Origin: Zymoseptoria tritici IPO323
Taxonomy: Eukaryota > Ascomycota > Dothideomycetes > Mycosphaerellales > Mycosphaerellaceae
Direction: 5' to 3'
NCBI RefSeq assembly: GCF_000219625.1
Contig: NC_018207.1
Coordinates: forward strand, 186,001-250,000
DNA length: 64,000 nucleotides
Position 1 is the first letter of the stretch. The number at the start of each line of letters is the position of its first letter. Both the position numbers and the translations under genes were made by a program. This document shows, one piece after another, positions 1 through 10,335 of the stretch. Below the pieces are notes generated by a model that worked only from the letters and a program-made list of their open reading frames with translations, did not search any database and was not told where the DNA came from.

Positions 1-1150
1 GAGGTGGACGATAGTCGCATCTTGATGAACGCGTGCTCGTGTGAAGTAAGAGGATCGAGACAGAGATAGACGGCGGAAGATCGTGGGCAGCGGCGGCGGC
101 GGCGAGGTCGAGTAGTCGGTTCGGTAGGATCGGCCATCGTGCTCGTGGAGGTGAAGGGTAGTCGGTGAAGTAAGATTATGGTCGTGCTCGTAGATGTAAA
201 CGGTGGTCGGTGAAGTGGAATCGTACGCATGGAACCTGCGGTATGGTAGCACTTGACAGAGCGGAGATGCTGTATGAAGCAGTGTGGTAGGATCGACCGA
301 TCGAGACCGTAAAGTCGAGTCGCTGGACGGCGGCGGTGCGGTCGAGATCGTAGACGGCGGTGCTGAGGTCGAAGGCTAGGATTGTGACAGTGAGGTTGAA
401 CCGCTTAACTGTGACAGTAAGGTTGAACTTGACAGTGGATGGACCGGAGACGGCGAGGTTGAGGTCCGTCGGTAACAACAAGTGCAATGTGACAGTAAGT
501 TTGGGCTAAGTGAATCGAAGGCGGTGGTTGTGAGAGGTGGGATGAATTCGACGAGACGGATTCGAAAAAAGGGCCAGACTTTTCAAACCAGCTCTTGTAA
601 GGTAGGATGTTCGGGACCGTCGTGCCGTCTAAGCATGTCGAAAGACATGATGTTTTCGTGGAAGTGGTGGTACGCGTTAGTTCTGGAGGACTGACCTTGT
701 AGCTATGTTGCTCGTGGACGACGCCCGGTGGCGTACTCGTGGATGTGGATCGTATTGGTATAGTGAATTGGTGCCCGTGGATACGGATGGTAGCTGGTAG
801 GGCAGAATCGCGCTCGTTTTCATGCAGGCGGTCGCGGAGGCTCGGTAAGATACCATCGTGCCCGTGGAGGTGAGGTGGGAGGTGAAGTGGAAAGGATCGT
901 GCTCGTAGTAGATTCAGTGAAGCGGGAAGTCGAGAGGAGTGAGACGACGTGGTCAAAATAGTGTGGTCGAGATAGGGTGGTCGGGAATCGAAATGTCGAG
1001 ACACCGTGGGCGAGATGACGATATCGAGCTCGGATGGTCGAGACAAGATGGTCGAGGATGAGATGCAGTAAGTCGAGGTGGCGTGCAAACGGACGAATTC
1101 TCTGTTAAGTGTCGTTGGGGCCCAACAAGTTCGATGGACGGTAACAAGAC
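1..1150. repeat. Degenerate GTGCTCGTGGA-type tandem repeat tract
   Basis: The first 1.15 kb is a purine-rich, low-complexity stretch in which diverged copies of a motif like GTGCTCGTGGAGGTGAAG and TAGTCGGTGAAGT recur, for example near 33, 138, 184, 705, 734, 770, 862 and 899. A second motif, GTGGTCGAGA/GATGGTCGAGACA, recurs between 958 and 1050. Long open frames on the minus strand through this block are low-complexity and resemble no protein family, so I treat them as by-products of a repeat with few stops. It is seen as a degenerate minisatellite; the unit length is irregular (about 35-50 nt). Confidence 0.55.
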
Positions 1151-1386
1151 CTAAAACATGAGAGCCTTGAGAAGCCGGTAAATGCAAACGACATACTATC
1201 ATCTACAGGACTTACACAATACAGTACAGCAGCAGAAAGAACAAGTGTATTCAGCATTGCACACTTCTCTACTCTGGAATCACCCCGTTTGCCTGCTCTC
1301 GAGTGTTGTTGTTGGAGTCGTCTCCAGCAGCCTCGTCCTCGCCCAGTACCTCACTAATCTCGACTGACGCAGCATTGAAGTCACCT

Positions 1387-1871
1387 TCAATTGTTGGCAC
1401 CGTTCATGTCCGTATCCTTTCGCTCGCTGGCAGCTTTGCCAGCGAGAGCAGCGCGCTTCTGTTGCCACTTCAGGTCTTTGATCATCTTTCTGCGTTCCTT
1501 ACCGTGGACGCCAGGGAATGGATCCTCTCCATTCACAAGGAACGTCTGCTGACCTTGCTCTTTCCTCATTTTTTTCTCCTCCTCCACCTCTTGTTCTGCC
1601 TTTGCCACCGCCCGAGCGAGTCTCTTGCCGTAGCCGCGAACTGCAGCAAGCTTCTTTGTCATGGCCATAGCCTTCTCGAATTGCGCCTTGGTCTCTGCAA
1701 TCGGATCTTCTTCGACCGGCTTCGGTGTGTACGCCTTGTGTACACATCGTCGCCTGTCCTACACTTCTCCGTCCAGTGACCAAAAGCCTCATCACACCAG
1801 AAGCACAGACCGGGACACCCCTCCCACCACATGTGACCCATTTCGTAACACGTCTCGCAAAATTTTGACAT
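1387..1871 (-). CDS. Small CCHC zinc-knuckle protein with an apparent frame break
   Basis: Read from ATG at 1871, the first 37 residues hold two zinc-knuckle-like motifs, C-x2-C-x4-H-x5-C and C-x2-C-x5-H-x4-C, with aromatic residues around the second (FCxWCDEAFGHW). Such knuckles bind nucleic acid or zinc. This frame ends at 1659, but another minus-strand frame, open through about 1735 down to 1387, continues as a charged, helix-forming Lys/Glu-rich tail of about 115 residues (TKAQFEKAMAMTKK, then a KAEQEVEEEKK stretch). The switch falls around 1735-1750, in GTGTACACAAG. No intron of usual length restores the frame there, so this is either a real 1-2 base indel or a very unusual splice. I favour a decaying or mis-sequenced gene. 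Retroelement Gag proteins also carry such knuckles, but nothing else retroviral-like is present. Confidence 0.45.
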
Positions 1872-2543
1872 GTTGATGGTGATGTTGTGGTGTAAGAGGC
1901 AGACTTTTCAAAACGACAAAACATTGGACAACCGCTGGCCGTCGGGTCGACTTCGGGAGCGGATGGCCCAACACAATTGCCCAAAGATCGGCGTGGGCCA
2001 GTCGCCTCCTGGAGTCGATCGTAAGAAGAACGCGCGCGGGTTCTGCAGATCGTTGACAACACACAACAGCATCACAACGCCTGGCATTGGTCGATTGCTT
2101 CTCCATATTAATGAAAATGGACACGATAGCAGTTCCCGCAGCTGTTCGACCATGCACGTCTTGCAGAGTAGTGGCGCAAGCCTATCTCTCTCGAATCGCT
2201 CCTTCTATGTCGAGCGCGCTTACCATTAGCGCCGTTGGCGGCTATCGTAGACAATGGCGCGGAACTCCCGCAGTCTCTCCTAGTAGGCGACTTGTGGGCA
2301 GTCCGCGTGGGCAGTCCGCGTGAGGTTGGCTATTGTGCTGACAGCATATCGTTGATCGACAGAACCTCCGCGCCGGTCTGTAAAGTATCAGCCATTCGAA
2401 CTGCGCGGTGAGAACGGGATGGAGATGGAATGGTGTTGACTCTGATCAAGCGCGGCAAATCTTCGGAGCTGCCTCCGCGGCGACGGCGATGAAGTTTTAC
2501 CTCCCCCGCGCAAACTTCTTTCCCAGAACATCAACATCGCCAT

Positions 2544-2592
2544 GTAAGTCCAGCAACCTCCCATCACGCGCGCCATCACCACTAACTCGCAG
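2544..2592 (+). other. Probable 5' UTR intron of the CCCH-protein gene
   Basis: GTAAGT donor at 2544, CTAAC branch-like sequence at 2582 and CAG acceptor at 2592 define a 49-nt intron just upstream of the ATG at 2602. Length and signals match the other introns in the window. Confidence 0.45.
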
Positions 2593-2601
2593 TGTGTCAG
2601 C

Positions 2602-3524
2602 ATGGATTTCACGAAGCCGATGACTGATGGTAAGTCCTCCTACTATCAACTCACTGCATTACTTCAGCTGACCACTTGGATGCAGAGGAGTTCGCGAAAG
2701 ATTTGGATGGGTACAGACAGCAGCTTGCGGAGTTGCGGAAAGAGGTTTCGAGGAAGAGAGAGACGCTGAAGGCGCTCAGAGCCGAGAGGGCGATCAGAGA
2801 AGGAAAGGTTGGTCACGGGAACGCTGCCACTGCCACCTCAGATGAGCCCGAGAAGACAGTGTTTGAGCAGCCGACGTGCGCCTGTACCGGTTGAGACTTT
2901 GGCAACGAGCCAGGGTCCTTCCGCAGGTGTGCCAGCGGCATCAGGAGCAGTCATCGCGCCGGCGTCTGTCGTGACATCGTCGAGGCCTCCGGTCATTCAG
3001 AGCGGCTCGGGCTGGCGTTGTTGCGAAGATTTTTGGCTGCGTGGGACTTGCGAGAAAGAGGATTATTGTCCGATGGGAACGCATTACCAGCTTTCCGCGT
3101 CAGTCGGCCAGTCGATGCAGCTGTCCAGTACTTTTGCTAAGGGAATGTTGCCATGGATGGCATGTATGAAGAGCTCTTCGCTCATGGTACCGTCGGAAAG
3201 AATGAGAGGTGGTTCATAGCGTTCATCGCCAGGTCCCAAGGTCAGACGATGTCCAAGGAGGACCAGCTCGTCAAGAGTGAGCAGGGTGAAGAGGAAGAGC
3301 AATGGATTCAGATGAAGCATGAGCAGGAGGCGGAGAGACTTCTCAACTGCAAAGCGTGGTTCGCAGTCTGGAGAAAGCGGATCCTTTCTGCGAACGTGAG
3401 TGAGCTTGCAATCGCGGAGGAGCGGGAGGAGAACGGGTTTGGGCCCAGTCTGAAGCACTTCAGACTGGCCTACAGTGAATGGCAAGCGACCGTTGGGCAA
3501 AGCATTTGCCCGGAAATATGTTGA
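2602..3524 (+). CDS. CCCH-type zinc-finger/coiled-coil protein, exon structure uncertain
   Basis: Start at ATG 2602 (MDFTKPMTD), then an intron 2630-2685 (GTAAGT, CTGAC, GCAG; 56 nt) leading into a Lys/Glu-rich coiled coil (residues about 10-50, DLDGYRQQLAELRKEVSRKR). A downstream segment in a shifted frame (about 2842-3186) holds a CCCH-like finger, C-x8-C-x5-C-x4-H (CEDFWLRGTCEKEDYCPMGTH), one residue longer before His than the canonical RNA-binding CCCH. The original frame then resumes to a stop at 3522-3524 with an acidic Glu-rich region. The shifts imply two introns (candidates 2808-2841 or 2808-2895, and 3187-3245) or frame damage. A perfect 11-bp hairpin stem (CCAGTCTGAAG/CTTCAGACTGG) lies near 3450-3473. 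No function can be assigned beyond likely nucleic-acid or zinc binding. Confidence 0.45.
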
Positions 3525-4289
3525 AACGAGCTTGGAGCGCTCTCGTGGAGTGGTTATTCTGTCTCTTGTTTTTGCGGAGACCAATGAAACTTCACTTCAC
3601 CTTGGTCCATGTCTTGTGCGCCGCTCATCCTATTTGCTGGACTGTGCACACATCTTTCGCACTGTGACGACATGGAGGGATGTTCGTAAGTGTAGGTACA
3701 TGCAGCCACGTAGATCGAAACATGCTGTCAATTCAGAGCATTTCCAGCTTGTCTTGTGTGCAGACAGCAAGCACTATGCAATAGTAGCGAGCGAGTGCGG
3801 CCAAATGGCAAGCTTGAGAGACTCCGAGCTCTGGCAAGGTAACGCGAAGGATCTGCGGGTGAAGAATTCTCTGGAGAGGCCCTTCGGGGCAAGTCAGACC
3901 GTGCCAAGAAGAAGGCGGATAGACTGCTCGATCAGCGACGTACTCATGAAGGAATATCTGTCACCGGAATGTAGGCTGTTTTGATGCAGCTGATACATCA
4001 CGATCGTCTTGGACTCTTGGTGTGTGTGTCAAGAAAGGCCGCAATAGCAAGCGACGGCAAGCGGGACGATACGAGCCGCTGTGAGCGAGTCTAGGCCCGA
4101 GATCGATCGGCAGATGAGATGCAACTTGCCCATATACAGTACTCCGCCAGTCCGGACATTTCCAGCTTCATACACGCAGAGGGAACATCCCCACGCAGTA
4201 TGCATCCTCATTTCGAGAAACACAGGCTATGGGAAGAGTGAGGGGGAACGAACTCGACTTGTTGTTCGCGCTCGGCAAATAATCTTCGC
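3525..4289. other. Intergenic gap, no supported gene
   Basis: An open frame at 3475-3984 (+) overlaps the end of the CCCH gene but has no domain, signal or composition suggesting a protein. The rest is unremarkable sequence up to the target site of the MULE element. Confidence 0.4.
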
Positions 4290-4297
4290 TCCCTCCT
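4290..4297. repeat. Target-site duplication, left copy (TCCCTCCT)
   Basis: The octamer TCCCTCCT directly before the left inverted repeat is repeated directly after the right one (7703-7710). The following C also matches, so the duplication may be 9 bp. This length is typical of Mutator-like elements. Confidence 0.8.
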
Positions 4298-4340
4298 CCT
4301 AAGTGTTATTTGGAGTTTGAGGTTTTCTTATTTGGAGCTT
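4298..4340 (+). repeat. MULE left terminal inverted repeat
   Basis: Contains TGTTATTTGGAGTTTGAGG followed by TTTTCTTATTTGGAGCTT, so TTATTTGGAG(C/T)TTGAG occurs twice inside the repeat, an internal duplication that may be a pair of transposase binding sites. It matches the reverse complement of 7660-7702. Confidence 0.85.
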
Positions 4341-4459
4341 GAGAAGGTCACGTGCTCGGGACTCGTATCCACGCGTGTCGCGTTTCTCACCTGTTTTTGC
4401 AGTAACATTAGACGCGTTTTAATCGCTGTCCTACGCCCTCGTCGTCGCTATAGTATACT

Positions 4460-7345
4460 ATGCCTCCTATTGTTTCCGCTATATCCGGTGCTACCGCTAT
4501 AGCCGCTACCGCCGCTCGCTCTACCGCCGCACCGCCGTCTACCTACGAACAGGCGCTTCTTAATAAGGGTAATAAGGACGAGGATAAGGATAACGGTAAT
4601 ATGCTATAGGACGAGTTCGATAGTCTAGAGCCTTAGGAGAAAGAGGAGGTGTTAAAGGAGCGTAAGGAGCGTAAGGAACGAAGGCGTTTAAGGGGATTCT
4701 ACCGCGCAGTTAGTTAGTAAGATATTAATAGTGTTAATGTCGATAAAGCGGCCGGTGTTGTTAATAGAAGAAGTAATAGAGCTATCGCCGCGCGGATTCT
4801 CGTTAATAAGAGCGCCTTCTTGCTCGGCGGTAGTAGTTACCGCACATCTTATTTTAATGCTATTGCTCTACCGGATGTCGAAGGTCTACGTTTTCCTTTA
4901 CAAGACGCTACTAAAGAATAGCTCTTCTAGTACGGCAAGGATATAGGCTAGGAGCCTATTCGACCGAGCGGTCTATACCTAAAGGGGGGTGTTGTTGTTA
5001 GTTAGCAGTTCGTCTATGCGAAGGGCAAGAGTAACGAAACTATAGTTAAAAGAAGGAAGAAACTCGACGCCGCCGGCATTACTATTATGCGCAAGAACAC
5101 ATCCTTAAAGAAGAGCGGCTGCACTATAGCGGTAACAGTAGCAAGGGTAGATTAGTCGTCGTCTAAGTAGAAGATATTACTCGGTAAATAGCCCTGCTAT
5201 AACTACGCCTCTAGTTAGGCTATTGCACTACTATTGCATCGCCGCGCTAGTCGTAGACCTAAGATGCTTAAGTTTCTTCGAAATGCACGCAAGGCTAGTA
5301 TGTCTACAAAGGAGTGCCGCTACTAGTACAAGAAGCAGTTTAGTAGTAACCGGACGACTCTACAGCTGCTACGAGATATATATAACGTATAGTATTTACT
5401 GCGGTTAGAGCAGCTAGATAGCCTTACGCTAGTTAAGAGGGTGTTAAAGACGCTCGACGACGAGGGTTATTAGTACGGCGAGCCTTTAAAGGATTAAGCT
5501 AAAAACCTTATAGGACTAGCATAGTGCAATCTAGAGCTGCTGCAGATATTTAAGGACAACAGCGACGTCTAGCTCGTAGATTGCACCTACAAAACCAACC
5601 TATATAGCATGCCTCTTATAGTAGTTGTTATACGCATACGCACCGGCATCTACCTACTAGTGCTCTACGTCCTTATACCGGACGAGACTAAGGCTAGCTT
5701 CTTGTGGGCATAGTAGCAGATTAAGCGTTACTTAGATAAGAATAGCATTAACGAGCCGTCGTGTATAATATATAACCGCGACCGGCAGATGTAGAAGTCG
5801 TTTAAGGCAGTCTTCCCTTATGTGCTACACCGGCTCTATATGTAGCATATAAACGTTACTATTAAGAGTAACGCTAATGCGAAGTTTGGCGTTAATATTA
5901 CACCTAGAGCCCCTAGTAAGAAGCTATCGACTACACGCAAGAAGGTTACTAAGGAATAGCTTAAGGGATACAGAGCTTGCCTTAATGCTACAACACCGGA
6001 CGACTTCGAATTATAGTACAACGTTTATAGGGCTAGCGCTAAGAGGCCCCTTATAGACTCCTTTACGGATAAGGAGACGCCGCTAATACCGGACGAGAAG
6101 AGGATATAGCTCTACCTCTACAACGTGTATCTACCGACTTAGTAGTAGTCGCAAGAGAAGAAGTTCTATGTAAAGGCGTGGACAAAGAAGATCTATAGCT
6201 ACGGTATTACAACAACCTTACTATGTAAAGGTGCACACGGCGGTCTAAAAGCATAGCTTAAGTCTGCGCGCAAGGACATCTTTAGCCTCTTTAATACTAT
6301 AGAGCTATATTACGAGCACCTTATTAACCGTTACAAGGCCTCTATAAAGGTTAAGGGTCTTACATCTACTTAGTTTAGAGGCAAGCCCTTCTAGAGTAGG
6401 GTAGTTAACGTAGTGCATAAGGACGCTCTAAAGATAACGAACGAGCAGATCATAAAGTGGAAGCAGCATAAGAAGATGGACGAGCCGCCGGCGTGCACTT
6501 ACACCTTTAGAGCTAAGACTAGCACACTATGTTCACACGAGCTAGGGCTATATCTTAAAGGCTAGGCTAACAACTAACCGCTTACGCTAGATGCTAGTAT
6601 ATTCGAGAAGGCGTAGATATTCCCTAGTAGTTAACTGCCCCCTAAGATTACAGCGACGACGATATATAATCCCCTCGTTCGCACTAACAAACGTAAGCTA
6701 GACTAGCAACAACATAGTCTACAGAGCCTTAAGCGTAAGATAACTAGACCGGAGAGGCTTACGCAACAGACTAAGAACGAGGCTATAGCATTACACAACC
6801 GCCGCCGCAACGAGGAGCCTAGCAATCTATTATAACGTCTACTAACACTAAGCTAACGACTCGGCTGCAACTGTAGTAGCAAGGGCGGCTACAATCCTTA
6901 GAAGCAGCAATGTAGCTGCGTAAAGGCTAGTACGCAATGCATAGAGCACTACTATAGTAATAGACTATATAGCAACAAGCTAGCGGTAGTGCTAAATAAG
7001 GATCTTATAGCTAAACGAGTGGCGGCGGCGGTAAGGTCTTAACTAGCCGCAACACTTATAGTACCGCCGCAGCTATATTACTATAGCTATAGCTAACAAC
7101 ACTAGCCTTAGAGCTAGCAGATGCCGCCGCCTTCTGGCTAACGACTCTACTACTACTAGCAGCTCTAACAACATAGGACTTACTAGCATAATCCTTACTA
7201 ATATTAGTAGTAGAACGCGCCTTAGCAGCCTAGTTAATAGGAGCTACCGGACCTCTAGCTATAGCGTTTACTACAGCCGCGAGCTTTTTAACGTATGAAC
7301 TACCTCTACTACTACTACTACGGCCCCTTTAGTCAGCAAAACTAA
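4460..7345 (+). pseudogene. MULE transposase pseudogene, stops only of TAG/TAA type
   Basis: From ATG 4460 the same frame can be followed without any frameshift to about 7040, and probably to TAA at 7343-7345. It is broken by several dozen stops, all TAG or TAA, as C-to-T change of CAG/CAA and G-to-A change of TGG would give. The MULE/DDE core is recognisable: LVDCTYKTN at about 5573 (first catalytic Asp region), MPL shortly after, NRDRQM near 5778 (second Asp), and a stop-H-I at about 5841 where the family has W-H-I. A SWIM-like C-x-H part lies near 6494-6560 (TLCSHELGL). Beyond it is a Cys-rich patch (CNCSSKGG, CSCVKASTQC; about 6865-6945), then a tail (about 7043-7342) that would be Gln/Tyr-rich if the stops were glutamines. 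There is no active protein today. Confidence 0.8.
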
Positions 7346-7659
7346 AGGAGTTTCTCGCGCTCTTATTAGCTTACCGGATTTTACTAAATACACCGGCAAT
7401 CGACTTATCTTACTATAAGAGTAGTCGTTTGCGCAAGTAAGAGATCTACGCCGGCGTTCTAAGGAGTTTCTAGTATAGATTTTCCTTCTACTACCTCTAC
7501 TACTACTATTACACTACTTATATACATATTAATTATACGAGCTTGCTCGTATAATGTTCCCTTGCAACCTCTATAATGTTTTATTGCGCTTACTAAGGTA
7601 GTTGTGGTGTTATCGCCGTCGAGGGGAAAGTGAGGATTAAGTTAAAATCCTGACGTCAT

Positions 7660-7702
7660 AAGCTCCAAATAAGAAAACCTCAAGCTCCAAATAACATCTG
7701 GG
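7660..7702 (-). repeat. MULE right terminal inverted repeat
   Basis: Reverse complement of the left end over 43 bp. Just inside it the two ends diverge completely (GAGAAGG versus ATGACGTC), which sets the inner limit of the repeat. Confidence 0.85.
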
Positions 7703-7710
7703 TCCCTCCT
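7703..7710. repeat. Target-site duplication, right copy (TCCCTCCT)
   Basis: Second copy of the octamer at 4290-4297; together they mark the original insertion site. Confidence 0.8.
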
Positions 7711-8031
7711 CAGCCCCAGAACAGCGATACCCCGGAATCGGCACTAGCATGCCCGGGCAAAATTCTTGAGCCAAACACCGACACACGTGGGGAGGTAGGG
7801 CATCACGCCTTGCCTGGGCTCTAGGATAATCCGAAGATTCGAGGTGGCTTGGACCGCTCTCCTCCTATCAATGCTCGTACATCCGGCCACGACCACCCGA
7901 GGGACGTTCATTCTGCTCGTCCACCCTGGAATGTGGAAAGCAATTCGAGATCAAATAATACCGCAACTACAATAGTAAGGCTACATTCCCATGTTTTCTT
8001 GTCCTCTGTCCTTGTTTACCCTTTCGGCGCC

Positions 8032-9467
8032 ATGCCGCCCAAATCGTACGCGACGGCCAGCCCAGTGCTTACCGTTCGAGCGCAGAAGATTTTGAGGAGT
8101 CTGCTTCTCTTTTTGGTGATCTGCTTGCTTTTGGTGACCCACTGGAGTTTTCAATCTCGTCCGGCAGAGTCAAGTCCAGCAATTCATGTACAACACGTGA
8201 GGACGGGGCGTGGTGGCAGTCTGTAGTGTCCATCTCGAGGTGATGATGCCGAGCTGACTGACCCTCCAGAATGGTACATTCCTCGATCTTGGGCCCACGA
8301 TGCCAGCTCGACACCAAGATGCGACACTGCCACTGACATTATCGACGCTGCTGAGTGCGCTCTCCTCCTCGCCCTCGCCAATGAAGCCTTCCTCGACAAC
8401 ACGCAAATCCCTCTCATTTCCCACCAAACGTCTCGCTCGGCTGATCCAGCGACATGGTCTTCTCTCGTCCGCCGTTGCGTCGAGCGATGGCTGGCGGCTG
8501 CCATGATCCCTCATGACGCAGGTGCAGAGATGGCATGGTTCATGTGGGACGATGCCGGGCTGGATGCGATGATGCAGAAGTATGAAAGTCACTTCTACCC
8601 AGCTTTCTCGAGCCTCCCTTATCCGGTGGAGAAGGCCGATGCGTTTCGTATCTTGGTACTGAAGTGGTTCGGTGGTGTCGTGAGTCAAGATCCAGCCTCA
8701 CCCGGAATATCGCTCATCATCGGTAGTACGGCGATATTGACTCTCAACCGTTGAGACATCCATCGAAGTGGGTACAGGCAAGGGACCTCGAAGCCTGGAC
8801 CGATGAGCGAGGGCACAAACATGCACATCGTCAGACACCACAGTCACCCTTTATCCCTCCTCATGACGCTCCGTCCAGCTACGCCTCCATTGCAAGCGCA
8901 TTGCACACCTCAAACAGCACTGTCAACGCCATCTTTGGGATCGAAGCCGACAATCCTGCCGAACCTGACGATGCATACTGGCGAATGGGCTACACCTATC
9001 CCGTGCAGCTCACAAATTGGGCATTGGCGATGACTCCACACCATGCTGTTGCAGATCGTTTCCTTGTCGCGCTGACCTCGAGGATCCGGGATGATGAGGA
9101 TGACCTCCCTCGCATCGATCCGTTGGACATCACCGGTCCTCCAGCGTTGACCCGAGTGGTCAAAGAGTATGCGGAGAAGAACGAGGCCGATTTCGAATGG
9201 CAGTCACTGTCGAGCCGAAGTGGCCATCCAGGCGGGCGTGCCAAGATTGTCGCGGGTGACATTTTGATCCTTCCAATCACTGGTTTCAGCCCTGGTCGCG
9301 GACGAATCGGAAACATGGGCAGCCAGTCTACAGGCCACCCAGCTGCACGACTACAACACATGGCCGCAGGTTCCTGGCGCAAGGCTGACCTGCAGGTCGA
9401 GTACGGCAAATTCTGTCGGACAGTATTTGGCTTGTGTCGGGAGTGGAGCAAGTTTCCCGATCCTTGA
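8032..9467 (+). CDS. OCH1-like glycosyltransferase, GT32 (DXD) family
   Basis: Predicted Golgi type II membrane glycosyltransferase, probably adding mannose to N-glycans or other surface glycans. The ATG at 8032 is followed by a short cytosolic tail and one membrane segment (about residues 20-38, LLLFLVICLLLVTHW). The luminal part has IPLISHQTSRS, the position of the IPKxIHQTW motif, then MWDDAGLD, YPVEKADAFRILVLKWFGGV and, across the intron, YGDID, the nucleotide-sugar/metal-binding DxD. The intron at 8680-8726 (GTGAGT...TAG, 47 nt) is firm because it joins GGV to YGDID. A further intron must lie between about 8173-8216 and 8269 (acceptor CCCTCCAG, branch CTGAC) to reach the frame of WYIPRSW. 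Its donor is not settled: GTGAGG at 8197 is the best-looking site but gives the wrong phase, and GTGGTG at about 8210 gives the right one. The C-terminal 240 residues follow family layout. Confidence 0.8.
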
Positions 9468-9531
9468 GAAACATGCGGAAGCTGCTGTCCGTATACGACA
9501 CACGTTGCTGGATGTCCGCAACTCCTCTCGC

Positions 9532-10074
9532 TCACGCCTCCTGAACAGCGAACCAGTCGTCCGGGTCCCCGGGCAGTCCCATTTTGTCGTCTCGTATGAG
9601 TACTTCCAGATGGCGGATGTCCCTCTTGATCAAGCGGATACCTGCGGCCAAACCGATGAGACAGTTCTGGTATCGAATGTCGCCGCTGAACTTGGCTGCC
9701 ATGATCATATCAATCCAGGAGTCTTGTGTGAACGGTACGAGAGCGATGGGACCAGGGCCGTGAAGCGCTTGGCTCGATTCTGGCATATTCTGGGAAATGC
9801 TGTCAGGAACGTCAAAGAGTGTGAGGGATGGCCCGGCACTGACATTGGCCGCATCTCTCCTCTCAGCTCGCAAGCGAGCACACTCAGCGGCGCGATTTTG
9901 GAACTCCTCCATGCCATACCGCAACGCCTCTTCCAATTCACCAGTCGTGAAGTCGTTGACGTCCGGGAAAACGGCCGTATCGAGATTTAGCAGCGTACTA
10001 TACGGCGCCGTATTTGCAATCCAGGCGCGAAGAGAGATGAAGTCGGTCGGAGGAGAATGGCGTCGTGTGGGCAT
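9532..10074 (-). CDS. Hypothetical protein, about 180 residues
   Basis: I chose ATG 10074 (MPTRRHSPPTDF) because sequence upstream in the same frame looks non-coding. The product is soluble and moderately acidic, with a helical, Arg/Glu-rich middle (EEALRYGMEEFQNRAAECARLRAERR) and a second charged helix near the C-terminus (GIRLIKRDIRHLEVLIRDDK). No signal peptide or membrane segment. It converges with the GT32 gene, the stops being only 65 bp apart. I do not recognise the family. Confidence 0.5.
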   Translation of the reverse strand: MPTRRHSPPTDFISLRAWIANTAPYSTLLNLDTAVFPDVNDFTTGELEEALRYGMEEFQNRAAECARLRAERRDAANVSAGPSLTLFDVPDSISQNMPESSQALHGPGPIALVPFTQDSWIDMIMAAKFSGDIRYQNCLIGLAAGIRLIKRDIRHLEVLIRDDKMGLPGDPDDWFAVQEA

Positions 10075-10335
10075 TGTGACGGATGAGGAGCAAAGGTCTA
10101 GGGAAACAAAGATGTTGCAATCAATGAGCCTGATGTCCCAATAAATAGTCTCCTGGTTGACCGGTCGAGAGACATGTCTTGCTCTGGTGGCATGTCCGTC
10201 TCGCAGTTTCGCTGGCATCAGAGTCACTTATGCAGCAACAGACCCAATCAATTGACGCAGCCTGATGGGTGGCCAAAGCACCTTCTTTTCCTCATCTCCA
10301 CCATTCACGCAGTGAAGTTCTTGCTAGGTTTCGCC

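Larger units (their letters stand above)
4298..7702 (+). mobile_element. Complete but RIP-degraded Mutator-like (MULE) transposon, 3.4 kb
   Basis: Bounded by 43-bp terminal inverted repeats (4298-4340 and 7660-7702) that agree at all but about four positions, each difference being a transition. An 8-9 bp direct duplication flanks it. Base composition changes abruptly at the borders: TpA steps abound and CpA/TpG are scarce while CpG survives, the pattern expected of RIP. One long reading frame starting at 4460 carries MULE transposase signatures interrupted only by TAG and TAA. The element is therefore intact in structure but dead. Similarity of the two ends suggests insertion was not ancient, and the mutation was by a directed process rather than slow drift. 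It sits between the CCCH gene and the GT32 gene and interrupts no recognisable gene. Confidence 0.85.

Noticed and set aside
405..1202. Long minus-strand open frame of 265 codons
   Set aside because: Lies in the degenerate repeat tract, has Ser/His/Pro/Leu-biased composition and no domain; open because of the repeat's base bias.
1387..1871. CCHC knuckles as retroviral-type Gag
   Set aside because: No protease, reverse transcriptase, integrase or LTR nearby; knuckle alone is not enough.
3475..3984. Plus-strand frame of 169 codons after the CCCH gene
   Set aside because: Overlaps the CCCH gene in another frame, no domain or signal, composition not protein-like.
8170..8688. Minus-strand frame of 172 codons
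   Set aside because: Antisense to the GT32 coding exon; no homology of its own.
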